The position numbers and the translations under genes were made by a program. The notes under the pieces were generated by a model that saw only the letters and a list, made by a program, of their open reading frames with translations, searched no databases and was not told where the DNA came from. From NCBI RefSeq assembly GCF_000756655.1, contig NZ_ARXU01000004.1, positions 62,001 to 126,000 of the forward strand: DNA of 64,000 bases. Reading direction: 5' to 3'. Of this stretch, positions 18,038 to 26,349 are shown one piece after another; positions within the stretch are counted from its first letter, which is position 1, and each line of letters begins with the position of its first letter. The stretch comes from Alcanivorax jadensis T9. GTDB taxonomy: Bacteria; Pseudomonadota; Gammaproteobacteria; Pseudomonadales; Alcanivoracaceae.

Positions 18038-18376
18038 ATGCAAGATTCAGCGATTCTCGACGATGAGGTCGTTACAGAACTACAGGATGTAATGGGCCAG
18101 GATTTCTCCATGTTGGTCGATTCCTTTAAGCGGGATGGCGAGCAACGTCTCCAGACACTGGCGTCCGCGTATACGGCGGGCGACCAGGAAACCCTGCGCC
18201 GCCAAGCGCACAGCTTCAAGGGCAGCAGCGGCAATCTGGGTGCGGTGCGGGTTTTCGAGCTGTGCATGCAGCTGGAGAGTCTGGCTCGTGAAGGCGAGTT
18301 GGGGCAGGTTTCCGATTTGCTGACTCGGCTGCGCGATGCCTTCGACCAGGCCTGTGATGCCTTGCGTCAGATCTGA
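18038..18376 (+). CDS. Stand-alone Hpt (histidine phosphotransfer) domain protein
   Basis: 112 residues, all one four-helix Hpt domain. The phosphorylated histidine lies in AHSFKGSSGNLGA, the canonical H-x-x-K-G-S/A-S motif. It has no kinase or receiver domain, so it must relay phosphate between partners encoded elsewhere. Start at 18038 (MQDSAILDDE), with GGAG five bases before the ATG. It lies ~280 bp before the GacA box of the RsmZ-like sRNA gene. HptB-type proteins feed into Gac/Rsm control in Pseudomonas, so a link is tempting but unproven. Confidence 0.88.
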   Translation: MQDSAILDDEVVTELQDVMGQDFSMLVDSFKRDGEQRLQTLASAYTAGDQETLRRQAHSFKGSSGNLGAVRVFELCMQLESLAREGELGQVSDLLTRLRDAFDQACDALRQI

Positions 18377-18403
18377 TCAGACTCCGTTTTAGCGAATTTC
18401 AGA

Positions 18404-18443
18404 CAAAAAAAACCCTCTTCCTAATTTGGGGGGTGGAAGAGGG
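18404..18443 (-). terminator. Possible minus-strand terminator
   Basis: A perfect 9-bp stem CCCTCTTCC/GGAAGAGGG with a 13-nt loop. The A8 run before it becomes a T-run on the minus strand only, so it fits a leftward transcript. No minus-strand gene was identified that would need it. The rest of 18377-18657 shows no gene. Confidence 0.4.
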
Positions 18444-18657
18444 GGGTTGTGAGCGCTATTGCTAGCGCCTTGGGGGGATACTGGTCGAAGTTTTTAGGGG
18501 CCCTGGCCCTTCACTTCATGGAGACAATGCTAACGGTAAGCGCTTGGCAGTGCTGTAAAAACGGGTGAGAAAATGTAAAAACATGGGCGCGTTTTGGCAT
18601 CCCCATGTTTCGTTTACGGGGCTGTTGTTCATGAATCTGGGAAGGGGTGGCGCTGGC

Positions 18658-18677
18658 TTGTAAGAGATCTCTTACAA
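18658..18677. promoter_or_regulatory. GacA box (upstream activating sequence)
   Basis: TTGTAAGAGATCTCTTACAA, a perfect 20-bp palindrome that contains TGTAAG-N6-CTTACA, the consensus for the response regulator GacA. It is centred about 178 bp before the predicted start of the RsmZ-like RNA. The linker is strongly AT-rich. Distance and linker both match the known rsmY/rsmZ promoters. Confidence 0.88.
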
Positions 18678-18833
18678 AGCTGTAGGAAAAAGCAGTCTTT
18701 TTCGGCTGATTTCGGCTGTTTTGAAGCGACAAAATAAAGGTAAATTATTGATTTTAAATAGTTTTATTTTTTTTGGGTGGTTTTTGGGCAGACTTTTAAT
18801 ATTTATTTTACCCAAACGGCCTGGAGCCGTTGA

Positions 18834-18839
18834 TATAGT
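18834..18839 (+). promoter_or_regulatory. -10 box of the RsmZ-like RNA promoter
   Basis: TATAGT, with no good -35 hexamer at 16-18 bp. A weak -35 fits a promoter that depends on an activator such as GacA. Confidence 0.55.
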
Positions 18840-18845
18840 GGATTC

Positions 18846-18962
18846 GTGTTCAGGGATATGGGCACAAGGATAAGCAAGGACAGCACACAAGGATGTTGCG
18901 GTGAGCGCAAAAGGGTCAGGATGACTCGACGCAAAAAGGGCGGCAGGATGCCGCCCTTTTTC
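18846..18962 (+). ncRNA. rsmZ: RsmZ-like regulatory sRNA (CsrA/RsmA sponge)
   Basis: About 117 nt, with six GGA motifs at 18854, 18868, 18878, 18891, 18919 and 18946: AGGGA, AAGGA three times, CAGGA twice. GGA repeats in loops and single strands are how RsmZ/RsmY/CsrB RNAs bind and sequester RsmA/CsrA. The last one sits in the loop of the terminator hairpin. Upstream are a GacA box and a weak promoter. The neighbour is fdxA, as for rsmZ in Pseudomonas. The 5' end is predicted only from the -10 box. An ORF can be read across it, but it continues over fdxA and is not credible. Confidence 0.85.
18933..18961. terminator. Terminator of RsmZ-like RNA, also facing fdxA
   Basis: AAAAAGGGCGGC-AGGAT-GCCGCCCTTTTT: a 12-bp perfect arm with A- and T-runs on both sides, so it can stop the sRNA from the left and fdxA from the right. 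Confidence 0.92.
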
Positions 18963-19023
18963 TTTGTCTGCGAAATGGTGTTACCAGTAGTAGAACTGGC
19001 TTACCGGGTCCGCCGGGAAGCCC

Positions 19024-19359
19024 TTAGCCTTCCCATTGTTGAACCAGCTTCTCGCGTTTGTTGGGCACACCGTCCCACTCTTCCGCATCGTCCGGTGCAT
19101 CTTTCATTTCGGTAATGTTCGGCCACTTCTCGGCCAGGTCCGCATTGATCTCCAGGAATTCCTGCTCGCCTTCTGGCAGCTCATCCTCGGAGAAAATGGC
19201 GTTAACCGGGCACTCCGGCTCACACAGTGCACAGTCAATACACTCGTCCGGGTGGATAACCAGGAAGTTGGGGCCTTCGTAGAAACAGTCTACCGGGCAT
19301 ACTTCTACACAATCGGTGTGTTTGCAGTTAATGCAGTTCTCACCTACTACGAACGTCAT
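19024..19359 (-). CDS. fdxA: Ferredoxin FdxA (7Fe-8S type)
   Basis: 111 residues. The N-terminal half has [17 protein letters not shown] and then [16 protein letters not shown], the cysteine spacing of a [3Fe-4S][4Fe-4S] ferredoxin of the Azotobacter FdI/FdxA class. The acidic C-terminal extension ([11 protein letters not shown]) is also typical. It is a small cytoplasmic electron carrier. In Pseudomonas fdxA lies between mutS and rsmZ; here the same order is kept. The gene reads toward the sRNA and shares its terminator. Confidence 0.95.
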   Translation of the reverse strand: MTFVVGENCINCKHTDCVEVCPVDCFYEGPNFLVIHPDECIDCALCEPECPVNAIFSEDELPEGEQEFLEINADLAEKWPNITEMKDAPDDAEEWDGVPNKREKLVQQWEG

Positions 19360-19544
19360 AGCCTGTCCTCGCCAGGTGTCTTGATCTTTGTACAGCGCCA
19401 GACTGCTGATTATAGCAGTGCAGGGCCTGTCTCGCTTGGGGTGGCGCTAGTCTAGCGACATGACCAAGGGCAGGCAAACAAAGCCTTGATATAAGGTAAT
19501 AACCCGACAGGGCCGGAGAGGACAGATCGCGGTGGCCTGGCTTC

Positions 19545-19692
19545 GTAGGAGCGCCGCTTGAGGCGCGAACCGGCCTTTGTACGGAGAGACGAGTCACGAG
19601 AAGCGAGTTGCGAAAACTCGTGGGTGGGAGCGTTGCTTTCCGTTTCTCGTGACTCGACTCTGGGTGCTTCGCGCCTCAAGCGGCGCTCCTAC
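19545..19692. repeat. Nested REP/MITE-like palindrome
   Basis: Outer arms GTAGGAGCGCCGCTTGAGGC and GCCTCAAGCGGCGCTCCTAC enclose a second inverted pair, GACGAGTCACGAGAA and TTCTCGTGACTCGACTC. The whole 148-bp block lies between fdxA and the end of mutS. Confidence 0.85.
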
Positions 19693-19697
19693 AACGC

Positions 19698-22271
19698 CTA
19701 AAGCAGTCCTCTCAGCTTGTACAGCGCTTCCAGCGCCTGCTTCGGTGTCAGATCGTCCGGATCCAGTTCCTTGAGGGCATGCTCCACGGCGCTGGGCTCG
19801 GCAAACAGGCTGGCCTGGGCAGGGGCCGCTAACGGTGTGGCGGCAGCTGGGGTTGAACGGTCTGCGGGTGCCAGTGGTTTACCGGCTTCCAGCTCGCGCA
19901 GCTTTTCCCCTGCCTGATGGATCACGCTCTGTGGCACCCCGGCCAGCTGGGCCACCTGCAAGCCATAGCTGCGGCTGGCAGGGCCCTCCTGTACCCGGTG
20001 CAGAAACACGATGCGGTTATCGTGCTCGCTGGCGGTCAGGTGGGCGTTGTAGATGCCGGGCAACTGGTCGGGCAGTTGGGTCAGCTCGAAATAGTGGGTG
20101 GCGAACAGGGTGAAGGCCTTCAGGTTGCGCGCCAGGTGTTCGGCGGCGGCCCAGGCCAGGCTGAGGCCGTCGAAGGTGCTGGTGCCGCGGCCGATCTCAT
20201 CCATCAATACCAGGCTGTGGGCGGTGGCGTTGTTGAGGATGTTGGCGGTCTCGGACATTTCCACCATAAAGGTGGAACGGCCGCCGGCCAGATCATCAGA
20301 CGAACCAATACGGGTAAAGATGCGATCCAGGCTGCCGATGCGGGCACTGGCTGCGGGTACGCAGCTGCCCAGATGGGCGAGCAGGGCAATCAGGGCGGTC
20401 TGGCGCATGTAGGTGGACTTACCGCCCATGTTCGGGCCGGTGATGATCACCATGCGGCGGGCGTCGTCCAGATGCAGGCTGTTGGGCACGAAGGCATCGT
20501 CCAGCACCTGCTCCACCACCGGGTGACGGCCATCGACGATTTCGATGATGGCATCGTCGTCCACCAGTTGCGGGCGCACCCAGTTGAGTGCTTCGGCGCG
20601 CTCGGCCAGGGAAGCCAGCACATCCAGCTCGGCCACGGCGGCGGCACTGCACTGCAGGGCGTGCAGGTCGGCGGCCACTTTTTCCAGCAGCGCTTCGTAG
20701 AGACGCTTCTCCAGCGTTAACGCCTTGCTGGAGGCGGACAGGGCTTTGTCCTCGAATTCCTTCAGTTCCGGAGTGATGAACCGCTCGGCATTTTTCAGGG
20801 TCTGGCGGCGTTGATAATCCGCTGGCGCCTTGTCCGATTCCCGCCGTGACAGCTCGATGTAATAGCCATGCACCCGGTTGTACTTCACTCGCAGGGTGGA
20901 AAGCTGGGTACGTTCGCGTTCGCGGGTTTCGATATCCACCAGAATGGCGCCGGCGTTCTCGCTGATGGAGCGCAGCTCGTCCAGCTCTTCGCTATAACCC
21001 GGCGCGATCACGCCGCCGTCGCGAATCAGCATGGGCGGATTGTCGATCACTGCGCGGCCCAGCAGCTCCACCTGATTGGGGAACTGGCCGATGCGCTCAA
21101 TCAGTTCGTAAAAGCAGTCGGCGCCGGGCAGGGTACCGATGAGAGGCGGCAGGGCCTTGAGGCTGGCGTGCAGGCGGGTCAGGTCGCGAGGGCGCGCAGA
21201 GCGCAAGGCCACCCGGCCGAGAATCCGTTCCATGTCACCGATGTCATTGAGTACATCGCGGGCGGACTCGAAACACCAGCCCTGCCGCAAGGCGTCGATC
21301 TGGTCCTGGCGCTGGGTGAGGGTGGTGCGGTTGCGTAGAGGCTGGTGTACCCAGCGTTTGAGCAGGCGCGCGCCCATTGCGGTTTCAGTGCTGTCCAGCA
21401 CCCAGGCCAGGGTGTTCTGTTCCTGGCCATCCAGGGTTTCGGTGAGCTCCAGGTTACGGCGGGTGGCGGCATCCATGGCCACCGCATCGTCAAAGCTTTC
21501 CACCGCCAGCGAGGTAATATGGGGTAGTTCGCCGCGCTGAGTTTCCTTGGCGTAACCCAGCAGGGCGCCGGCGGCGGCTACGGCCACCGGCGATGGCTCG
21601 CCAAAACCGGCCAGATCCTGCACCTGAAACTGCTGGCACAGCTGGCGGCGGGCAGCGTCTTCATCAAACTCCCAGCCCGGGCGCTTGCGAGTGCCGGGCC
21701 GCTCGGCCCAGCGACCGGGCAGGCCATGCTCCTCGCTCAGCAACAACTCCGCCGGTGACCAGCGCTCCAGCAGCGCCTGCAGTTGCTCGGCACCTTCCAC
21801 CTGGGTCACCACAAAGCGCCCGGCGGCCAGGTCCAGGCTGGCGCAACCGTACTGGTTGTTGTTATCGAAAACGGCACACAGAAGATTGTCGCGGCGCTCT
21901 TCCAGCAGAGCTTCGTCACTGACCGTGCCGGGGGTGACGATGCGCACCACCTTGCGCTCCACCGGGCCCTTGGCCAGGGCCGGGTCGCCAATCTGCTCGG
22001 CAATCGCCACGGATTCGCCCAGCTTTACCAGCCTGGCCAGATAGTTCTCCGCCGCATGGTAGGGAATCCCCGCCATGGGAATCGGCTTGCCGGCACTCTG
22101 GCCGCGCTGGGTTAGGGTGATATCTAGCAGCCGCGCGGCCTTCTGGGCATCGCCGAAGAACAACTCGTAGAAATCCCCCATGCGGTAGAACACCAGCTGA
22201 TCTGGGTGCTCGGCCTTGATCGCCAGGTATTGCTGCATCATCGGCGTATGTTGGCTCATGTCCGCGCTCAC
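19698..22271 (-). CDS. mutS: DNA mismatch repair protein MutS
   Basis: The mismatch-recognition ATPase of methyl-directed repair; 857 residues. The N-terminal mismatch-binding motif is [11 protein letters not shown] near residue 30 (the F-x-E wedge). The Walker A motif GPNMGGKST lies near residue 612, with [12 protein letters not shown] after it. The helix-turn-helix region is ATHYFEL followed by the C-terminal domain. I kept the GTG start at 22271, because GGAGG lies just before it; an ATG four codons in is too far from that site. A REP block follows the gene. Confidence 0.95.
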   Translation of the reverse strand: MSADMSQHTPMMQQYLAIKAEHPDQLVFYRMGDFYELFFGDAQKAARLLDITLTQRGQSAGKPIPMAGIPYHAAENYLARLVKLGESVAIAEQIGDPALAKGPVERKVVRIVTPGTVSDEALLEERRDNLLCAVFDNNNQYGCASLDLAAGRFVVTQVEGAEQLQALLERWSPAELLLSEEHGLPGRWAERPGTRKRPGWEFDEDAARRQLCQQFQVQDLAGFGEPSPVAVAAAGALLGYAKETQRGELPHITSLAVESFDDAVAMDAATRRNLELTETLDGQEQNTLAWVLDSTETAMGARLLKRWVHQPLRNRTTLTQRQDQIDALRQGWCFESARDVLNDIGDMERILGRVALRSARPRDLTRLHASLKALPPLIGTLPGADCFYELIERIGQFPNQVELLGRAVIDNPPMLIRDGGVIAPGYSEELDELRSISENAGAILVDIETRERERTQLSTLRVKYNRVHGYYIELSRRESDKAPADYQRRQTLKNAERFITPELKEFEDKALSASSKALTLEKRLYEALLEKVAADLHALQCSAAAVAELDVLASLAERAEALNWVRPQLVDDDAIIEIVDGRHPVVEQVLDDAFVPNSLHLDDARRMVIITGPNMGGKSTYMRQTALIALLAHLGSCVPAASARIGSLDRIFTRIGSSDDLAGGRSTFMVEMSETANILNNATAHSLVLMDEIGRGTSTFDGLSLAWAAAEHLARNLKAFTLFATHYFELTQLPDQLPGIYNAHLTASEHDNRIVFLHRVQEGPASRSYGLQVAQLAGVPQSVIHQAGEKLRELEAGKPLAPADRSTPAAATPLAAPAQASLFAEPSAVEHALKELDPDDLTPKQALEALYKLRGLL

Positions 22272-22350
22272 GCTTCCTCCGGGGGGTATCAGTGACTCAG
22301 ATGAAAGGAGGCATGATATAGGGAATGGGGGCGGGAATCATGGGGTAAGG
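22261..22350. repeat. Direct repeat, left copy (mutS leader)
   Basis: This segment covers the mutS start and leader. It aligns in the same orientation with 25460-25542. Shared blocks are TCCGC, TCACGCTT, TCAGTGACTCA, ATGAA, GCATG and GGAATGGG, with short indels; I estimate about three quarters identity by eye. Confidence 0.65.
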
Positions 22351-22515
22351 AGGTATGGGGGTGGTGGGATGGTAGAAGGGGCGAGGTTAAGGGTGTGGAG
22401 GTGGGTAACGTGAGATTTGATTGGTCGGATTTATGCGTGTCCCTTCTTTACTATGGTTTCTCCTGGCGGATACTCGGCATGGTTGGGATGGCCCCGCCAA
22501 GCGGGGCCGGATGGA

Positions 22516-23142
22516 TTATTTCCCTTCGGTAAGGGTGCTGTAACTGGTAATCAGGTTACGGTAATCCGGGATGTGGTTGGAGAAAAGAGCACCCAAACCT
22601 TCAATGTCGTTGCGCCAGTCACGATGCAGTTCGCAGGCGGTACCGAACCAGGTCATCAGTTGGGCGCCGGCGGAAGTCATACGATCCCAGGCCGCATCCC
22701 GGGTCATGGCATTAAAGGTGCCGGAGGCATCAGTGACGATGAAAACCTCGAAATCTTCCTCCAGGGCCGACAGCGCCGGGAAGGCCACGCACACCTCGGT
22801 GACCACGCCAGCAATAATCAGCTGTTTCTTGCCGGTGGCTTTAACAGCCTTTACGAAGTCCTCGTTATCCCAAGCATTGATCTGGCCCGGACGGGCGATG
22901 TAGGGCGCATCCGGGAACATTTCTTTTAGCTCGGGGACCAGCGGACCGTTGGGGCCGGTTTCAAAACTGGTGGTAAGAATGGTCGGCAGGTTGAAGTATT
23001 TCGCCAGATCGGCCAGGGCCAACACGTTGTTCTTGAACTTGTCCGGATCAATATCACGAACCAGAGACAGCAGGCCGGCCTGATGGTCGACCAGCAACAC
23101 TGCAGCATTGTCTTTGTCGAGACGAGTATATTGTTTACCCAT
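22516..23142 (-). CDS. Isochorismatase-family cysteine hydrolase (YcaC-like)
   Basis: 208 residues. The family's Asp is in LLVDHQAGLL (D19). The nucleophile Cys is in GVVTEVCV near residue 117, preceded by a cis-peptide-type VVTE turn. The overall sequence, including TTSFETGPNGPL and RPGQINAWDN, resembles E. coli YcaC, a hydrolase of unknown natural substrate. It is transcribed after pirin with a 54-bp gap, and an AGGAG-type site precedes its ATG. The pirin/hydrolase pair faces a divergent LysR gene that probably controls it. Confidence 0.87.
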   Translation of the reverse strand: MGKQYTRLDKDNAAVLLVDHQAGLLSLVRDIDPDKFKNNVLALADLAKYFNLPTILTTSFETGPNGPLVPELKEMFPDAPYIARPGQINAWDNEDFVKAVKATGKKQLIIAGVVTEVCVAFPALSALEEDFEVFIVTDASGTFNAMTRDAAWDRMTSAGAQLMTWFGTACELHRDWRNDIEGLGALFSNHIPDYRNLITSYSTLTEGK

Positions 23143-23196
23143 AGTCTTTCTCCTGGTGGTAACGGGTAACGATTTCGCTACCCTCGATTGAAAAAA

Positions 23197-24063
23197 TCAC
23201 GATGACATTTTCCCGAAATCACCCTGCTGGAAATCCCGGATTGCCTGACGGATTTCCTCCTTGGTATTCATGACAAAGGGACCGTAGCCTTCGATCGGTT
23301 CGTTCAGGGGCTCGCCTGAGATCAGCAGTAGCTGGCTTTCTGCCTCCGTCTGAATTTGCACCTGATTACCCTGTGAACTGAGCACAACCATCTGGCCGAC
23401 GGCGGCACGGGCATGTTCATTGATCAGGCTGCTGCCACTCCTGGCGATTACTGCCGTATTCCAGCCATCGGGTACGTCAAGCAGCACGTTGGCGTGATCC
23501 TGCAAGGTCACGTCCCAGACCAGCATGGGTGAAAAGGTCTTGGCCGGGCCTGCATGCCCTTGAAACTCACCAGTAATAACCCGGATTTCGCCGTTGGCGG
23601 CGGCCAGTGGCACCACGGGAATCTGGTCCCCGGTAATCGCCTGATAGGAGGGAGGGGCCATCTTGTCGGCTGCGGGCAGATTGACCCACAGCTGGATCAT
23701 TTCCAGGTGTCCGCCCTGGTAGGTGAATGCCGGAGAATGAAACTCCTCATGGAGAATCCCGGCACCGGCAGTCATCCACTGCACATCCCCGGGACCGATT
23801 ACCCCACCCTCACCGGTGGAATCCCGGTGCGCGACTTCGCCCTGATAGACAATCGTTACGGTTTCAAAACCGCGATGGGGATGTTCGCCCACGCCGCGTG
23901 GCTTGGTCGCCGGTGGAAAGCGGGCCGGGCCGGCATAGTCCAGCAACAGAAATGGGCTCAGCTGCTTGCCGTGGCTTTCATAAGAAAACAGGGAGCGAAC
24001 CGGAAAACCGTTACCCACCCAGTGGGGTTGAGGCGCGGAATATACACCCAGGATTTTTTTCAT
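23197..24063 (-). CDS. Pirin family protein
   Basis: 288 residues, bicupin. The metal-binding pirin motif is present: HPHRGFETVTIVYQG, then HRDSTGEGGVIGPGDVQWM and GILHEE. C-terminal cupin residues include the SGEPLNEPIEGYGPFVMNT block. Bacterial pirins are iron proteins; some have quercetinase-like activity, others bind metabolic enzymes. Start at 24063: AAGGAG seven bases before the ATG. First gene of the pirin-hydrolase pair. Confidence 0.92.
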   Translation of the reverse strand: MKKILGVYSAPQPHWVGNGFPVRSLFSYESHGKQLSPFLLLDYAGPARFPPATKPRGVGEHPHRGFETVTIVYQGEVAHRDSTGEGGVIGPGDVQWMTAGAGILHEEFHSPAFTYQGGHLEMIQLWVNLPAADKMAPPSYQAITGDQIPVVPLAAANGEIRVITGEFQGHAGPAKTFSPMLVWDVTLQDHANVLLDVPDGWNTAVIARSGSSLINEHARAAVGQMVVLSSQGNQVQIQTEAESQLLLISGEPLNEPIEGYGPFVMNTKEEIRQAIRDFQQGDFGKMSS

Positions 24064-24135
24064 CGACGGTCTCCTTATCAATCTGCTATGAATGATAAGG
24101 ATGGAACGATTGGGCTAATAGGTGGCAATATTGCG

Positions 24136-24149
24136 ATGCAGCGTTGCAT
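24136..24149. promoter_or_regulatory. Possible LysR operator
   Basis: ATGCA-GCGT-TGCAT, a perfect 5-bp inverted repeat, lies in the 100-bp gap between the divergent pirin and LysR genes, close to the LysR start. Position and symmetry suit autoregulation by the LysR protein. Confidence 0.4.
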
Positions 24150-24163
24150 TAATGGAACGATAA

Positions 24164-25069
24164 ATGGAAGACCTTAACGACCTGTATTACTTCGCGAAAG
24201 TGGTCGAATACGGCGGTTTTGCCCCGGCGGAACGGGCAATTGGTATCCCCAAGTCCAAGCTCAGTCGGCGGGTGGCGTCGCTGGAAGACCGCTTGGGCGT
24301 GCGGCTACTAAACCGCTCAAGCCGCCAATTTTCGGTGACCGAAATTGGTGGTCAGTACTATGAGCATTGCAATGCCATGCTTATTGAAGCCGAATCTGCC
24401 CAGGAGGCCATTGATACCGTTCGGGCCGAACCTCGTGGTGTGATTCGCGTAACCTGCCCAATTACCCTGCTGCATGTCCATATCGGGCCCTTCCTGGCCG
24501 ACTTTATGCGTCAGTACCCGCAGATCACGATCCATCTGGAAGCCACCAACCGCCGGGTGGATTTGATCAATGAAGGGGTGGATGTGGCCATTAGGGTACG
24601 GCCGCCACCGTTACAGGACAGCGACCTGCGGCTGCGGGTGCTATCCGACAGAGGGCTCGCCCTGGTTGCCAGCCCTGAGCTGATCACACAGTTCGGTATG
24701 CCGTGTCATCCAAGAGAGCTGGAGCTGTGGCCGAGTCTTGGGCTGGGATCACCGCGGCCGGATTTTCGTTGGGAGTTACGGGGCGAGGATGGCAGCCAGA
24801 TCAGCGTGTTTCATCAGCCCCGTTTCGTGACCACTGACATGATTGCCCTGCGCCGGGCCGCCATGGCCGGAGTAGGGGTGGTGCAGCTGCCTGTGCTGAC
24901 TGTGCAAAGGCAATTGGAACGCGGCGAGCTGGTAAAGATCCTGCCCCACTGGGCGCTGCATCGGGATATCATTCATGTGGTGTTCCCGTCCCGGCGTGGT
25001 GTTCTGCCTGCCGTGAGAACGTTGATTGACAGTCTGGTCGAGTTCTACGAGTCCTTTGATGAGGAATGA
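24164..25069 (+). CDS. LysR-family transcriptional regulator
   Basis: 301 residues. The N-terminal winged helix reads DLYYFAKVVEYGGFAPAERA, then IGIPKSKLSRRVASLEDRLG and LLNRSSR. The effector domain covers about residues 90-295. Divergent from pirin and the isochorismatase-like gene, and probably their regulator, as is common for LysR genes. Effector unknown. No damage seen. Confidence 0.92.
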   Translation: MEDLNDLYYFAKVVEYGGFAPAERAIGIPKSKLSRRVASLEDRLGVRLLNRSSRQFSVTEIGGQYYEHCNAMLIEAESAQEAIDTVRAEPRGVIRVTCPITLLHVHIGPFLADFMRQYPQITIHLEATNRRVDLINEGVDVAIRVRPPPLQDSDLRLRVLSDRGLALVASPELITQFGMPCHPRELELWPSLGLGSPRPDFRWELRGEDGSQISVFHQPRFVTTDMIALRRAAMAGVGVVQLPVLTVQRQLERGELVKILPHWALHRDIIHVVFPSRRGVLPAVRTLIDSLVEFYESFDEE

Positions 25070-25459
25070 TTCCGGGTGGCGAGCCTTTAATCGTTGTTAT
25101 GTTCTTGGTGAGATTGTCTGGATGTCTTGCCAAGCCAGCCTCGACAGGCGCGGTTAAAGGCAGATTACTCCGAGTAGCCCAGCAATCCGGCGATCTGACT
25201 GAATGGTTTTTTGTCATGGAACAGCAACCAGGATCATTATCCGGCTTTTGTTCTGCCAATATCTGTAAATGTATCCCACAGTCATTACTGTTATTTGACA
25301 CAGCGCAGGTAGGCCTGGTTCGCCCAGAGACGTTCATTTAAGTCCGTTGTCATCCTGTGAAAATTATAGTTTTTTGAAGAGAAATTTTTATTTATCAATT
25401 TTGGCCTGATTACATTAGGTCAAACACCCCCACGCATAATAGGCGGGTGTTGGCCCGAG
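25070..25459. other. Intergenic, no gene seen
   Basis: AT-rich in part (25375-25420). A few short ORFs in both strands have no family features. No RNA or operator recognised. Confidence 0.4.
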
Positions 25460-25542
25460 TCCGCAGTCACGCTTTCTTCAGAGTCAGTGACTCATATGAA
25501 GAATGCATGGTATTGGAATGGGTGGATGAGTCATGGGTATGG
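25460..25542. repeat. Direct repeat, right copy (degenerate mutS leader)
   Basis: A decayed copy of 22261-22350 in the same orientation, without a usable start or ribosome site. The pirin-hydrolase-LysR module lies exactly between the two copies. Confidence 0.65.
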
Positions 25543-25682
25543 TCTGGATGCCCAGCATTCAGCAGAGCGTTTCTATAAAGTGCTAAGGTGACGGACGTGA
25601 TTAGAGTCCTCGCCGAAGCAGAGTCAACGGCAAAACAGAGTGCACCATCCAATTCGCCCCTACGGCAATCCGGAATGATCTT

Positions 25683-26156
25683 ATGCCCCGCATCGCGGTC
25701 TTCGCCGACGTTCAGAATATCTATTACACCACCCGCCAGGCGTTTGGGCGGCAGTTCAATTATCGTGCCCTGTGGCAGCACCTTTCTGAGCGAGGTGAGA
25801 TTGTGCACGCCATGGCCTACGCCACCCATCGTGGCGATGATGGCCAGACGAAATTTCAGGATGCCCTGAAGCACATTGGGTTCACGGTAAAACTGAAGCC
25901 CTATATCCAGCGCAGCGATGGTTCCAGCAAAGGGGACTGGGATGTGGGTATCGCCGTGGATGTGATGACCCTGGCGTCGCAGGTGGATACGGTGGTGTTG
26001 CTATCTGGTGATGGTGACTTTGATGTGTTGCTGGAGCGGATCAACGTTGACCCCGGTGTTCGAACGGAGGTCTATGGAGTGGAATCACTGACAGCCCGTT
26101 CCCTGATTGATAGCGCCTCGGTATACCACCCGATCGGCGATGATCTTCTGTTATAG
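25683..26156 (+). CDS. NYN-domain protein (LabA/DUF88-like, PIN-fold)
   Basis: 157 residues. The PIN-like nuclease fold signature is visible: IAVFADVQNIYYT at the N-terminus (the first acidic residue), then KGDWDVGIAVDVM, and VVLLSGDGDFDVLL (conserved aspartates), ending SLIDSASVYHPI. NYN proteins are predicted metal-dependent RNases. Monocistronic; followed by a REP hairpin. Start ATG at 25683. The upstream segment is the degenerate mutS-leader copy. Function is a family prediction. Confidence 0.85.
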   Translation: MPRIAVFADVQNIYYTTRQAFGRQFNYRALWQHLSERGEIVHAMAYATHRGDDGQTKFQDALKHIGFTVKLKPYIQRSDGSSKGDWDVGIAVDVMTLASQVDTVVLLSGDGDFDVLLERINVDPGVRTEVYGVESLTARSLIDSASVYHPIGDDLLL

Positions 26157-26251
26157 GGATTGCGCCTTGCTTGCGCAGGCATTGTGTCGAGGTCGCGGTC
26201 GGTGAGCTGGGGCAGGGCAGAATGGCGCTGACTACAAGATGTAGCGAGTAC

Positions 26252-26281
26252 CGTTGGAGCTTTGCTCGCAAAGCTCCAACG
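26252..26281. repeat. Short REP hairpin (GTTGGAGC type)
   Basis: CGTTGGAGCTTTG-CTCG-CAAAGCTCCAACG, a perfect 13-bp stem. Second REP type of the window; related pairs lie at 42604-42676 and 61808-61875. Confidence 0.85.
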
Positions 26282-26349
26282 GGTGCTGACACAACGATGC
26301 TTCAGTGAATTTACCTGCCGTTCGGGCCGGTCCTGCTGTAGGCCACGTT

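Noticed and set aside
18377-19023. A copy of rpoS next to the RsmZ-like gene, as in Pseudomonas
   Set aside because: No sigma-factor sequence is present; the Hpt gene takes that place.
18846-19115. An 89-codon reading frame over the RsmZ-like RNA
   Set aside because: It runs through the terminator into antisense fdxA and has no protein features; the GGA repeats and GacA box explain the region better.
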